Shown here: positions 7,519 to 15,902 of the stretch, one piece after another
Position numbering within the stretch: the stretch's first letter is position 1
Layout: each line of letters begins with the position of its first letter
IMG/VR virus record: IMGVR_UViG_3300009164_000248
Coordinates: 1 to 29,727 of that record
Strand: one strand, 5' to 3'
DNA from: a virus
Length of the DNA stretch: 29,727 nt
The notes under the pieces: model-generated
The model's input: the letters and a program-made list of their open reading frames with translations, nothing else
What the model was told of the DNA's origin: nothing
Databases searched by the model: none
Program-made: the position numbers and the translations under genes

Positions 7519-8472
7519 ATGAGAACAAGAAGTAATTTTGGTATCATAGGTACAACACAAACAATATTAGGTAGTTCTAGTGGTGGTGTATACTCTGCTG
7601 ATGACCAAAGAATAGCTAAAGCTGCAGGCAATTGGCCTGCGCCAAGAATCAACATACAAGCACTTATTGTTGCAGGTGGTGGAGGTGGTGGAGGTTCCGT
7701 TAATTATTCGGGAGGCGGCGGTGCTGGTGGATTACTGTATGGTACCATAATAGTTTCAGCTGGAGCATATACTGTTACAGTTGGTGCTGGCGGAGGCACA
7801 AATGCAAGCGGTTCAAACAGTTTAATTACATGTCCATCATCAGTTTCTTTTGTTGCATCTGATGGATCAATTGTCGGCACATCAATTACTGCAATAGGTG
7901 GTGGTCGTGGTGGTTATTATGCCACTTACAGTGGTCTTGGTGGCGATGGTGGTTCTGGTGGTGGCGGTGGTCATGGGTCAAATGCAGGTGGCGCAGGTAC
8001 TGTTGGTCCTCCTAGACAAGGATATGGTGGCGGTACAGGATTCAACGCAGCATCTGCAAGTGCTGGTGCAGGTGGTGGTGCAGGTGGTGCTGGTGCATCA
8101 GGTACAGTAAATAGTAATGGCGCAGCTGGCGGTGTTGGATTATCTTTTAATATATCAGGAACATCAACCTATTATGCAGGCGGTGGTGGTGGCGGTGTAG
8201 AAAATATTAGCGCTTACGCAGGTGGTGCAGGTGGTCTTGGTGGTGGCGGACGTGGCGCTGGTAACAATGGCGGTCAACAAAATGGCACAGTTAATACAGG
8301 CGGTGGTGCCGGTGGCGGTGGTAGTGCCACTACAGGTGGTTCTGGTATTGTAATCATACGGTTTGCAGATTCTAATCCGGCAGTTACAGCAACATCAGGT
8401 TCACCAACATACACAGTAGCAGGTGGTTATAGAGTTTATGTATTTAATGCTTCAGGCTCCATTACGTTCTAA
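7519..8472 (+). CDS. Gly-rich putative adhesin, paralogue 3
   Basis: 317 residues. The N-terminal ~48 residues (MRTRSNFGIIGTTQTILGSS, then VYSADDQRIAKAAGNWPAP) differ completely from the KSSxxSLS-type leads of the other Gly-rich proteins. The Gly-rich domain runs from ALIVAGGGGGGG (~52) to GSGIVIIRFAD (~285) and includes YTVTVGAGGG and YYAGGGGGG segments nearly superimposable on those at 1443. A C-terminal module, SGSPTYTV...GYRVYVFNASGSITF, matches the end of the 1443 protein. It therefore combines a different attachment segment with a similar tip. The gene follows the 118-aa gene after 1 bp and its stop overlaps the octamer at 8471. Adhesin role inferred. Confidence 0.73.
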   Translation: MRTRSNFGIIGTTQTILGSSSGGVYSADDQRIAKAAGNWPAPRINIQALIVAGGGGGGGSVNYSGGGGAGGLLYGTIIVSAGAYTVTVGAGGGTNASGSNSLITCPSSVSFVASDGSIVGTSITAIGGGRGGYYATYSGLGGDGGSGGGGGHGSNAGGAGTVGPPRQGYGGGTGFNAASASAGAGGGAGGAGASGTVNSNGAAGGVGLSFNISGTSTYYAGGGGGGVENISAYAGGAGGLGGGGRGAGNNGGQQNGTVNTGGGAGGGGSATTGGSGIVIIRFADSNPAVTATSGSPTYTVAGGYRVYVFNASGSITF

Positions 8473-8478
8473 TAAATA
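8471..8478 (+). promoter_or_regulatory. Late-promoter-like octamer AATAAATA
   Basis: One mismatch to TATAAATA. It overlaps the stop codon of the Gly-rich gene and ends 26 bp before the ATG at 8505, a plausible distance for a short leader. It would start the sub-unit made of the second fibre, the ~100-aa protein and the two ~400-aa proteins. Confidence 0.45.
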
Positions 8479-8504
8479 TTCATAATACAACAGAGATATT
8501 TTAA

Positions 8505-9392
8505 ATGGCATTTCCAACCAGTCCAACAAATGGCCAACAGGCCACAGTAAATGGTATAACATATACCTATAGTACCACTTATGGTACATGGACAAGAGTT
8601 CCTACCGATGCAGGACAAGCATCAGCAACAGCAAATGCAGCTTTCATACAGGCAAACGCAGCATTTTCTCAAGCAAACAATTCTACAGACACATGGGTAA
8701 GAGGTCAAGCCAACAATGCATATAACACTGCAAACTCAGCAGGTTCATTTGCTAATGGTTCTTTTACTGTGGCCAATTCGGCAGCCAGTTTTGCTAATGG
8801 TGCCTTCACAACATCCAATTCAGCTGCAAGTTTTGCTAATGGTTCTTTTATAACTGCCAACTCAGCAGCCAGTTTTGCCAATGGTTCCTTTGTAACAGCC
8901 AATTCTGGTGCAATCTTTGCTAATGGTTCTTTTATAACTGCCAACTCAGCAGCCAGTTTTGCCAATGGTTCCTTTGTAACAGCCAATTCTGGTGCAATCT
9001 TTGCTAACGCAGCTTTTGCTAGAGCAAATTCGGCTTACAATGCTGCCAATACTGGCGGCGGTTCATCTGTAGATACATATATAAGTTTGACAATGACAGG
9101 TGCAATCACTTCACCATACACAGGCACAAGTAGGTTTTATCCACCTAGAGCAATGTCATTAACTACAGTATATGCCAATTTATCAACTGCGGCCACTTCT
9201 GGTAATTTCACGTACATTATTAAGAAAAATGGAACAAGTATAGGTAATACATTTACCATTACTCAGAATCAAACTGTTATGACTCCGGCAAATATAAGTG
9301 TAAGTTTGGCGACTACCGACTATCTAACTTTAGATGTGAACGGTGCATCCGCAACAGACTTATTTGTTAGAATTAAATATACAAACACCTAA
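8505..9392 (+). CDS. Tail fibre protein, second C-terminal class
   Basis: 295 residues. Residues 1-38 form a small lead domain (FPTSPTNGQQATVNGITYTY...WTRVP) seen in several phage fibres. Residues ~42-186 are the heptad shaft, including an exactly repeated 28-residue block. Residues ~188-295 form a beta-sandwich-like C-terminal domain with KKNGTSIGN, TTDYLTLDV and the end DLFVRIKYTNT. The same C-terminal domain, diverged, ends the 214-aa fibre at 18272. Both fibres of this class precede a ~100-aa gene and a ~400-aa gene rather than the 109-aa/Gly-rich pair. The sequence before the ATG lacks a strong ribosome site. The tip domain may bind the next proteins or a receptor directly. Confidence 0.78.
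   Translation: MAFPTSPTNGQQATVNGITYTYSTTYGTWTRVPTDAGQASATANAAFIQANAAFSQANNSTDTWVRGQANNAYNTANSAGSFANGSFTVANSAASFANGAFTTSNSAASFANGSFITANSAASFANGSFVTANSGAIFANGSFITANSAASFANGSFVTANSGAIFANAAFARANSAYNAANTGGGSSVDTYISLTMTGAITSPYTGTSRFYPPRAMSLTTVYANLSTAATSGNFTYIIKKNGTSIGNTFTITQNQTVMTPANISVSLATTDYLTLDVNGASATDLFVRIKYTNT
8832..9007 (+). repeat. Exact 84-bp tandem duplication in a fibre shaft
   Basis: Bases 8832-8923 are identical to 8916-9007, an offset of 84 bp with a 92-bp exact match. The unit is 28 codons, four heptads, so the shaft is lengthened in frame. Other shaft repeats here share protein pattern but differ at many synonymous sites, so this copy appears recent. Confidence 0.9.
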
Positions 9393-9402
9393 ATATAAGA
9401 CT

Positions 9403-9717
9403 ATGACAAATTACTATTTCAAACAAATTTTTTCAATTTATTCGGGTTATGTCTATGAATTTACAGGTAATGTTCCTGATGGTGAATCACCTTTATCATA
9501 TATTACCGAACAATTTGTGGCCGAACACGGTAACGGACAAATTCAAACTGCTGTTACTCAAGTACCAGCTGGTACATATTACTTTCATAGTTTTGAAAAT
9601 TTAGAGTCTGTAAAATTTATTCAGGTCGCAGATTTAAGCTATCAAGAACCAATAATTCCTGATCCAGTACCTGATGCAAATACAGAAGTACAATCAGTAT
9701 CACAAGGAGACCAGTAA
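9403..9717 (+). CDS. ~104-aa protein of unknown function, class-2 fibre partner
   Basis: I place the start at the ATG at 9403, just after the fibre stop; an alternative upstream start at 9343 would overlap the fibre by 50 bp and add an unconserved leader. 104 residues. The first ~70 have aromatic and beta-rich segments (YYFKQIFSIYSGYVYEFTG, GTYYFHSFENLESVKFIQV). The last ~30 are acidic and Pro-rich (PIIPDPVPDANTEVQ), probably disordered. It sits in the same slot as the 94-aa protein at 18920, which also ends in an acidic Pro-rich tail; direct sequence similarity is weak. The stop overlaps the next ATG (TAATG). It may be a fibre chaperone or connector for the ~400-aa proteins; this rests on position only. 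Confidence 0.6.
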   Translation: MTNYYFKQIFSIYSGYVYEFTGNVPDGESPLSYITEQFVAEHGNGQIQTAVTQVPAGTYYFHSFENLESVKFIQVADLSYQEPIIPDPVPDANTEVQSVSQGDQ

Positions 9718-10919
9718 TGTTAGTTAGATATAGAATGAACAGTACGGCTAACGTTACCACCATGAGAACTGATATAGATAATATCATTAGAGGTTTGGCC
9801 AATACGACAGCACATTTAAGTGTAGGTTGCGATACAGCAAACACAGTATTCTATGGAACATATCCTTCTGCAAAATATGCTCGAGTAGGAACTGCTGCAG
9901 GTTCAGACACTTACAGTAAAATACATAACGATTATGGCGACCTCGATTACATCAGATTATCTTATGATGCAACAAAATTAACAACCATAACACTTGCAAA
10001 CACATACACATCTGGTACCGATACTCTAGTTAATTCCAGAGAAGTAGTAAAGTATGAATCTATTGGATACATACAAGCAAAATTTTCTGGTACAACAATG
10101 ACAGTTAATGCTGTTGGCAATTTAAAACTTGGATACACACTGGCTGTTGGTGATATAATCGGTCCAAATTATGATAGATATTATTCTACTGGAACCGCAG
10201 GCGCCAACTTCAGTGGCGCCATGTGTTTGATGTTTCCAAAAGCTGGCGAATTTGCATTAGGAAATAGTGGCGCAAATTCTTATGATCCAAATAGTGTTTC
10301 TCCATCTACAACAATTTCATCACAAATAACTGGCACAACTGGATCAACCGGCACTTATGTTACGTCAACAACAAACGAGATGAACTCAGTATTTGGATTT
10401 ACTTACTGGCAAGTTTTTAGACCTGTAAGTGCCAACATATTACCAAACACATTTAATGCTTATGGTCTACAACACGGTATCGACATTGTTATAAGTAGTA
10501 AAATGCTTGTTATAAGTAGTCCATACAATGCAACATCTATTGGTATTTTTGACATTGGTAAAAATGGTGTGTCAAGAATATATACAGGCGAATCATTAAT
10601 GGTAGGCATTGATTTAGAATCTGAATATTTCGGTGGAACCAACGCCTATAGATATAAGTTTACAACTAATTCTTATGGCCCACAGGCCGCCATGAGCCTG
10701 GTCAGTACACCACCATTAAGAAAATATAATGAAAATGGTTCTGTAGTTGTAATAGAAAATCCAGTGTTTATTAATCACGAAGATAACGGCAACGTATTGT
10801 CTGTAATTTATGGATTATATAAAATTCCTGAAAATATATACGGAGCACACACAACTTACGTTGACGGAAGCAGTGTTCGAAGATTCACAATTAATGATTA
10901 TTCATTACTAACGGAGTAA
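9717..10919 (+). CDS. ~400-aa virion protein, member 1 of a four-member family
   Basis: 400 residues, no assigned family. The N-terminus (MLVRYRMNSTANVTTMRTDIDNIIRGLAN) resembles the start of the 435-aa protein in being a strand followed by a helix that ends IIRGLAN/FLRAIRAI. The body is Thr/Ser/Asn/Tyr-rich with beta character, and a central MFPKAGEFALGNSGANSYDP segment is followed by FGFTYWQVFRP. The C-terminal quarter holds GLYKIPENIYGAHTTYVDGS and ends FTINDYSLLTE. Translation is coupled to the 104-aa gene by TAATG. The matching slot in block 2 holds the 416-aa protein at 19204. Likely a distal virion component, perhaps the receptor-binding partner of class-2 fibres; this is inferred from block structure. 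Confidence 0.62.
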   Translation: MLVRYRMNSTANVTTMRTDIDNIIRGLANTTAHLSVGCDTANTVFYGTYPSAKYARVGTAAGSDTYSKIHNDYGDLDYIRLSYDATKLTTITLANTYTSGTDTLVNSREVVKYESIGYIQAKFSGTTMTVNAVGNLKLGYTLAVGDIIGPNYDRYYSTGTAGANFSGAMCLMFPKAGEFALGNSGANSYDPNSVSPSTTISSQITGTTGSTGTYVTSTTNEMNSVFGFTYWQVFRPVSANILPNTFNAYGLQHGIDIVISSKMLVISSPYNATSIGIFDIGKNGVSRIYTGESLMVGIDLESEYFGGTNAYRYKFTTNSYGPQAAMSLVSTPPLRKYNENGSVVVIENPVFINHEDNGNVLSVIYGLYKIPENIYGAHTTYVDGSSVRRFTINDYSLLTE

Positions 10920-10924
10920 AAAAT

Positions 10925-12232
10925 ATGTTATGTAGAATTAACCCATCAGTTAACGGTACAGTAACCGACCAAAAAGCAGTTGCTATAAATTTTTTACGAG
11001 CAATACGAGCTATAACTACTGCAGCTGCAAACTCAACACCAAGTGCTTTATCACAAACTGCACCGGCAGTTACACCTGCTGGAGCAGATGTAATCACACA
11101 GGTTATCAGTAATGCTGAAGGTGGTGGTTGGGCGAACACCGCTAATACAAACATAACTTCAGACTATAGTACAAGTTTTGCTTCGCCTTATACATTAGAC
11201 CTATCTAGAGATAGTGGTAAGGGTGCATATCCGTTTCGCAAGTTGAGTTTTAGAACTAATGTGAATCATCTTTTCAATGGAGCATATACAACTTATCCTC
11301 ACATATTAGTTTCACACGGTTTCAATACAACTGCTAATGCGGGTGGAAATTATTTGTTAGGTACAGCTCAATATATGCCTAGTTATGGTGGAGAATATAC
11401 TAGTAACCGATTTGATGTTAATAGAACAGATACTTCAACCACTGCATATAATTATACTCCATGGGGACCAGGAGTACAAGGAGGTGAATGGTTGGTGGCT
11501 AGCACTGAACGATATTTTATATTAATGTCAGGCGGCCTATCATCAACGGCAGGTTATGGACCTGGTGGTATGATGTATGTCGGACTAAGAACTACTCAAG
11601 CTTGGGAAGATTCATATAACGATAATCCACCGATAGCAAGTGTTTGTTATGATGCCTCGGCCTATTACGACCAATCTTGTGGATCAAATGCAAGTATGTG
11701 GACAAGAACTCTTTCAAGTTCAGGCACAGTAAACAATTCACCATTTTGGTATCGAATAAACAACCAAGTCAACAACGCCACATCTGCCGCTGTGCTTGAC
11801 CTATCAGGCAACTATATCGATCCACTTTCAGCTTATTCCTATTCAACATCACAGTGGAATACTTACATCAGAGATCCTAGATACCATTGGGCAAATGAGA
11901 TGCAAGTACCAATGTGTCCTTCATCAGGATTTTCCAATTTTAAATCAAAAATCAGAGGAAATTATCAAGTAACTGGTCCAACAATGGATCCATCGACAGG
12001 CACTTTTGTTCCTCCTGCATTTCCAATTGTATTTGCAAAGAACACACAAGGCGCAACAACTGCTGGCGGTACAGCAATAGGATTATATAAGAGTATGAGT
12101 GGATCAGATACTTTCTTACAACAATACTACACACCAGGTCAAACATTCGTGGTTAATAATGAAGCATATTATGCATACGTAATAGGAAATGACAGTCTAT
12201 ATAGAGACATGTTCTTGGTAAGAAAAGCTTAA
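10925..12232 (+). CDS. ~435-aa virion protein, member 2 of a four-member family
   Basis: 435 residues. The N-terminus (NPSVNGTVTDQKAVAINFLR) leads into a Ser/Thr/Tyr/Gly-rich beta body containing WGPGVQGGEWLVASTERYFI and GGLSSTAGYGPGGMMYVG. Its C-terminus (QQYYTPGQTFVVNNEAYYAY, ending DMFLVRKA) matches the pattern GDYYPGDEFSYGGKTYKI...RVGIAIPKE at the end of the proteins at 19204 and 20457: an aromatic turn, PGxxF, a Y-x-hydrophobic strand, then an Arg-led last strand. This makes it a distant paralogue of them. GGAG precedes the ATG by 8 bp. Members 1 and 2 lie side by side as do 3 and 4, suggesting paired subunits. No enzymatic motif seen. Confidence 0.65.
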   Translation: MLCRINPSVNGTVTDQKAVAINFLRAIRAITTAAANSTPSALSQTAPAVTPAGADVITQVISNAEGGGWANTANTNITSDYSTSFASPYTLDLSRDSGKGAYPFRKLSFRTNVNHLFNGAYTTYPHILVSHGFNTTANAGGNYLLGTAQYMPSYGGEYTSNRFDVNRTDTSTTAYNYTPWGPGVQGGEWLVASTERYFILMSGGLSSTAGYGPGGMMYVGLRTTQAWEDSYNDNPPIASVCYDASAYYDQSCGSNASMWTRTLSSSGTVNNSPFWYRINNQVNNATSAAVLDLSGNYIDPLSAYSYSTSQWNTYIRDPRYHWANEMQVPMCPSSGFSNFKSKIRGNYQVTGPTMDPSTGTFVPPAFPIVFAKNTQGATTAGGTAIGLYKSMSGSDTFLQQYYTPGQTFVVNNEAYYAYVIGNDSLYRDMFLVRKA

Positions 12233-12235
12233 CAG

Positions 12236-12253
12236 GAGTTTTTTTGAAAACTC
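12236..12253 (+). other. Small perfect hairpin after the 435-aa gene
   Basis: GAGTTTT (12236-12242) pairs with AAAACTC (12247-12253) around a 4-base loop, just after the stop codon at 12230-12232. The left arm contains part of an AGGAG ribosome-site-like motif (12234-12238). No U-run follows, so it is not a typical terminator. It could tune translation of the small reading frame at 12254 or of the giant gene at 12275, or protect the mRNA 3' end. Confidence 0.35.
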
Positions 12254-12274
12254 ATGTGGTTGATTAAAAAATAA

Positions 12275-15200
12275 ATGGCAAATGTATTAGCGACTTATGG
12301 ATTTCCAGATAGTTACGAGTTAATCGTAGCTGGTTCAGCATCGGTAAAATATGTAAGTGCTTCGGGTAGTGACAGTAATAACGGCAATACGGTAAGCACA
12401 CCGTACTTGACCATTGCAGCGGCATTAAGTGCAACAAGCGGTACAGCAACATCAGTAACCATTGTCATTCTTGCTGGCACATATAATATATCAGCAACCG
12501 CATTAGCTAATGGTTATGGCGCAGCATGTATAAGTGACGGTGGGAATCCTAGAATATTTGTTTGTTCTGCCGGTCAAGTAATCATAAACTGTACTGATGC
12601 AACCGCAGTACGAGATTTTGCGCCACTCAATTTTGTAAATTCTAGTTCGGCCATTTATGGCGCCATATTAAAGCGCAACAACAGTGGACGAACAACCAGT
12701 TATACAGTATCAGTTTTAAATGATGAGTCTGTAAACTTCAGAGGTTCGGCATATAATACAATATTCCAAGAAGTAAATTCCAACAATGCTTGGTCAGTAC
12801 AATATGATAACGGTGGTAATCCAACAGGTAAAGTATATAACTCTACGTTCTATAATGGAGCAAATGCCGCTGCTGATTATTCTGGCGGTGCAGGTTTAGT
12901 AATAACCGACACAGTATTCAATACGACAACATCAAGTTCTGCAACATTTACTGGTTGTTTGACCAGCCAAACAGTTAATGCAACAACTTATGTAACAACA
13001 GGCGTAACAACTAAGGGTGTTTATTCTGGTACATACGCATGGAATGGTACCACCACACCATTGGTCAATGGATTTTTAAATCCAGCAAACACAGTTTTTA
13101 GTGGAACAACTATCAATTTCACTTTGTATGATAGTAATTCAGCAAATGTATCTTATACAATAACTGGCGTAACAACAGCAGATTTAAACGGCACTTCTTT
13201 AACAGGTTACTTTACTTCAGCATCAGGTGCTTTCACACTTAGTGTACCAACAAAAGTCAAAGTTGCTGAAACAAAAACACTATCAATCACAACAGGAACA
13301 TATTCAGCAAATGTTGTAATCACTCCGGGACTTAGTTTTGAAGCACTAATTGTAGCTGGCGGTGGTAGTGGTGGTAACCACAATACTACTAATGCGAACG
13401 GCGGCGGCGGCGCTGGTGGTGTTCTTAGAGGATCCATTTCAACGGCCGGCGGTGTTTTTGCTGTGGCTGTTGGCGCAGGCGGTGCAGCAATTGCTAATGC
13501 TACTGCTCTCAATGGAGTTAAAGGTACTGATTCTGGTCTAGGTAGTTATGTTGCAGAAGGTGGTGGCGGTGGTGGTAGTTCAGGTGTAGGTTTTTCATCG
13601 TCAAGTCAGAACGGTGGTTCAGGCGGCGGTAATGCTTACTATCAATCTGGTGGCGGCCTAGCGAACAATAACCTTACAGCAGGAACATTAACTGTACTAG
13701 GTAATAACGGCGGATCAACATCAACAACTTGGACTGGCGCAGGCGGTGGTGGTGCTGGAGCAGTCGGTCAAGCCGGAACAGGATCAAGTCCTGGTGGCAA
13801 TGGCGGCATTGGTATTACTAATGATTGGACAGGAACCACTCGTTATCTGGCTGGCGGCGGTGGCGGTGGCGGTAACAGTAGTGAACGAGCAGGTGATGGA
13901 TTTTATGGTGGCGGCCGAGGTTCTGGTACAACCACATATTACAGTTATAATGTCTATACCAATGAAATAAATGCTACTACTAAAGGTAGCGGAATACCAA
14001 CTGCTGTAGTCAATACAGGTGGCGGCGGAGGCGGCGGATCTTATTGGGCATCTAACGGCGGATGGTCTACTGGTTCTGGAGCAGGTGGTTCTGGTATAGT
14101 AATTATACAGTATGCAGGAAGTCAAAAAGCGACAGGCGGTACTGTCACAACAGTTGGATCAAATACAGTTCATACATTCACTACTAGTGGAACATTTACA
14201 GTTCTTGGTGGTGGTTTATCAGCAAGCGCAAACACTTTATATTGGGGTGATAGTTTAACACTTACATATTCTGATGACTTAGCTGATGGAAGTAATGCTG
14301 CATACACAATATCCGGAGTAAGTAGTTCACAAATTAATAATGCATCACTTACTGGCAATTTTACTTTTGCTAACAGTACATCACAATTAATTATACAAAC
14401 GACACCAACAACTGCTACAGCAAACACATTAACTATTACTGTTGGTTCTTACACACTAAACATACCTATAACATTTTTAATATCTTTTACAGGACCAATT
14501 GGTGGATACTGGGGTGCAAATTTAACATACACAGCTGCGACAAGAGGTCTAAGTAATAACACATTGATTCCTTATGCCATCACAGGTAGTAATGTTACTA
14601 GTTCACAGTTAAATAGTTTGCCTTTGACTGGAACAATTACGAATATTGTTTCCGCACTACCATTGGGTAGTAATTATTTTGATGGTACTACCGATTATCT
14701 AAGTGTTACCAACGGTTCTGGTTTTCAGTTTGGCACAGGTGATTTTACTATTGAATGTTGGATTAAAACTACAGACCAAGCATTTGATATTATTAGTCAG
14801 CATGCATCAGGTGGAACTAATTGGAATTGGTTGATTATCAATGGTAATATATATTGGCAATATTCAAATGCTGGTGCTAATCTATTTTCTATTGCACTCA
14901 GTTCTTTGACTTCAAATCCAACTAATGGTTCTTGGACACATATTGCTGTTACTAGAACATCTGGCACAATGAAATTTTGGATTAATGGAACAGGTCAATC
15001 TACAACTGCTGCAGATAGTACTAATTATGCTGGTGCAGCTGCATTGGTTAGAATAGGTGGTTCTCAATATGCTGATTTTCAAGGAAACATTTCTAATTTA
15101 AGAGTCGTTAAAGGTCTTGCAGTTTATACATCAAACTTTACTCCTTCTGTAACACCATTATTTGCAACACAAAGTTCTGGAACAGGTATCGCTGCAATCA

Positions 15201-15853
15201 CAGGTACACAAACAAGTTTATTAACATGTAAGAGTCAAACTACTCTTACTGATTATAGTACAAATGCATTTGTTGTTACAGGTAACGGAAACGTTGCGGC
15301 CAATACAGAATATCCAGGAACATTTACTTCCGCTGGGCCAACTACAAACTTAGGAACAGGCACACTAATAATTACCACAAACACCTCGGCTCCTTTGTTA
15401 TCTTCAGCCAATGGATTTGTTACTGTTGGCGCAAACACAATAGCTATTACAGTTAGAACTTCAACTGCTGTTGTTACGAATAGTTTTTCAACAACAGTAG
15501 ATTCTTTTACACCAATTAACACCATCACAACAGATATACATTCACAGAATGTTGAAGCAATATTAAGTTCCAATGGATCAGTGGCATTGACAGTGTTGGA
15601 TGGAAATACTACTCAAAATACATTAACGTTTATTAATACCATTACAACAGATATACATTCACAAAATGTTGAAGGTATTGTAACTGTTAGCACAAATTCA
15701 TTTAATTCGGTAGTAACTTCTAACACAATAGATCCATCAATATCAACGATTGTTCCTCTACCAACATACGCATACAGTTCAGGTACGGAACTATCAGCAA
15801 ACGGAAATGCAATAGCCGCAACACCTACTGTCACTCAAACCTGGTACATCTAA
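12275..15853 (+). CDS. Giant mosaic virion protein: beta-helix, Gly-rich, Ig-like and LamG domains
   Basis: 1192 residues, the largest gene here. Residues ~22-245 resemble a right-handed beta-helix of the pectate-lyase/DUF1565 type (KYVSASGSDSNNGNTVSTPY, LTIAAALS, ILAGTYNI, IYGAILKRNN, VYNSTFYNG). Residues ~270-345 look Ig-like (YTITGVTTADLNGTSLTGYF). Residues ~355-615 are Gly-rich (EALIVAGGGSGG to GSGIVIIQYAG), followed by a VHTFTTSGTFTV module. Residues ~650-785 hold two more Ig-like repeats (YTISGVSSSQINNASLTGNF; YAITGSNVTSSQLNSLPLTG). Residues ~795-970 look like LamG (FTIECWIKT, WTHIAVTRTSGTMKFWINGT). The last ~120 contain INTITTDIHSQNVE twice, ending QTWYI. A sugar-binding or depolymerase-like adhesin is plausible; I see no identified catalytic residues. 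Paralogue of the 764-aa protein at 22051. Confidence 0.75.
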   Translation: MANVLATYGFPDSYELIVAGSASVKYVSASGSDSNNGNTVSTPYLTIAAALSATSGTATSVTIVILAGTYNISATALANGYGAACISDGGNPRIFVCSAGQVIINCTDATAVRDFAPLNFVNSSSAIYGAILKRNNSGRTTSYTVSVLNDESVNFRGSAYNTIFQEVNSNNAWSVQYDNGGNPTGKVYNSTFYNGANAAADYSGGAGLVITDTVFNTTTSSSATFTGCLTSQTVNATTYVTTGVTTKGVYSGTYAWNGTTTPLVNGFLNPANTVFSGTTINFTLYDSNSANVSYTITGVTTADLNGTSLTGYFTSASGAFTLSVPTKVKVAETKTLSITTGTYSANVVITPGLSFEALIVAGGGSGGNHNTTNANGGGGAGGVLRGSISTAGGVFAVAVGAGGAAIANATALNGVKGTDSGLGSYVAEGGGGGGSSGVGFSSSSQNGGSGGGNAYYQSGGGLANNNLTAGTLTVLGNNGGSTSTTWTGAGGGGAGAVGQAGTGSSPGGNGGIGITNDWTGTTRYLAGGGGGGGNSSERAGDGFYGGGRGSGTTTYYSYNVYTNEINATTKGSGIPTAVVNTGGGGGGGSYWASNGGWSTGSGAGGSGIVIIQYAGSQKATGGTVTTVGSNTVHTFTTSGTFTVLGGGLSASANTLYWGDSLTLTYSDDLADGSNAAYTISGVSSSQINNASLTGNFTFANSTSQLIIQTTPTTATANTLTITVGSYTLNIPITFLISFTGPIGGYWGANLTYTAATRGLSNNTLIPYAITGSNVTSSQLNSLPLTGTITNIVSALPLGSNYFDGTTDYLSVTNGSGFQFGTGDFTIECWIKTTDQAFDIISQHASGGTNWNWLIINGNIYWQYSNAGANLFSIALSSLTSNPTNGSWTHIAVTRTSGTMKFWINGTGQSTTAADSTNYAGAAALVRIGGSQYADFQGNISNLRVVKGLAVYTSNFTPSVTPLFATQSSGTGIAAITGTQTSLLTCKSQTTLTDYSTNAFVVTGNGNVAANTEYPGTFTSAGPTTNLGTGTLIITTNTSAPLLSSANGFVTVGANTIAITVRTSTAVVTNSFSTTVDSFTPINTITTDIHSQNVEAILSSNGSVALTVLDGNTTQNTLTFINTITTDIHSQNVEGIVTVSTNSFNSVVTSNTIDPSISTIVPLPTYAYSSGTELSANGNAIAATPTVTQTWYI

Positions 15854-15874
15854 AATTTTCAACAAAAAAAGTGA

Positions 15875-15882
15875 AATAAATA
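15875..15882 (+). promoter_or_regulatory. Late-promoter-like octamer AATAAATA
   Basis: One mismatch to TATAAATA, in one of the longest intergenic gaps of the array (49 bp), ending 20 bp before the ATG at 15903. It marks the start of duplicated block 2, between the giant gene and the 351-aa fibre. Confidence 0.5.
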
Positions 15883-15902
15883 GAATGAAAAGGTTATAAA
15901 GA

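Noticed and set aside
8705-8986. Repeat-rich minus-strand frame (KEPLAKLAAELAV type)
   Set aside because: It is the shadow of the heptad-repeat shaft on the + strand; the + strand frame continues into recognisable N- and C-terminal domains.
9389-9395. CTAAATA as a late promoter for the 104-aa gene
   Set aside because: It overlaps the fibre stop codon and lies only 7 bp before the ATG; a transcript would begin inside the gene.
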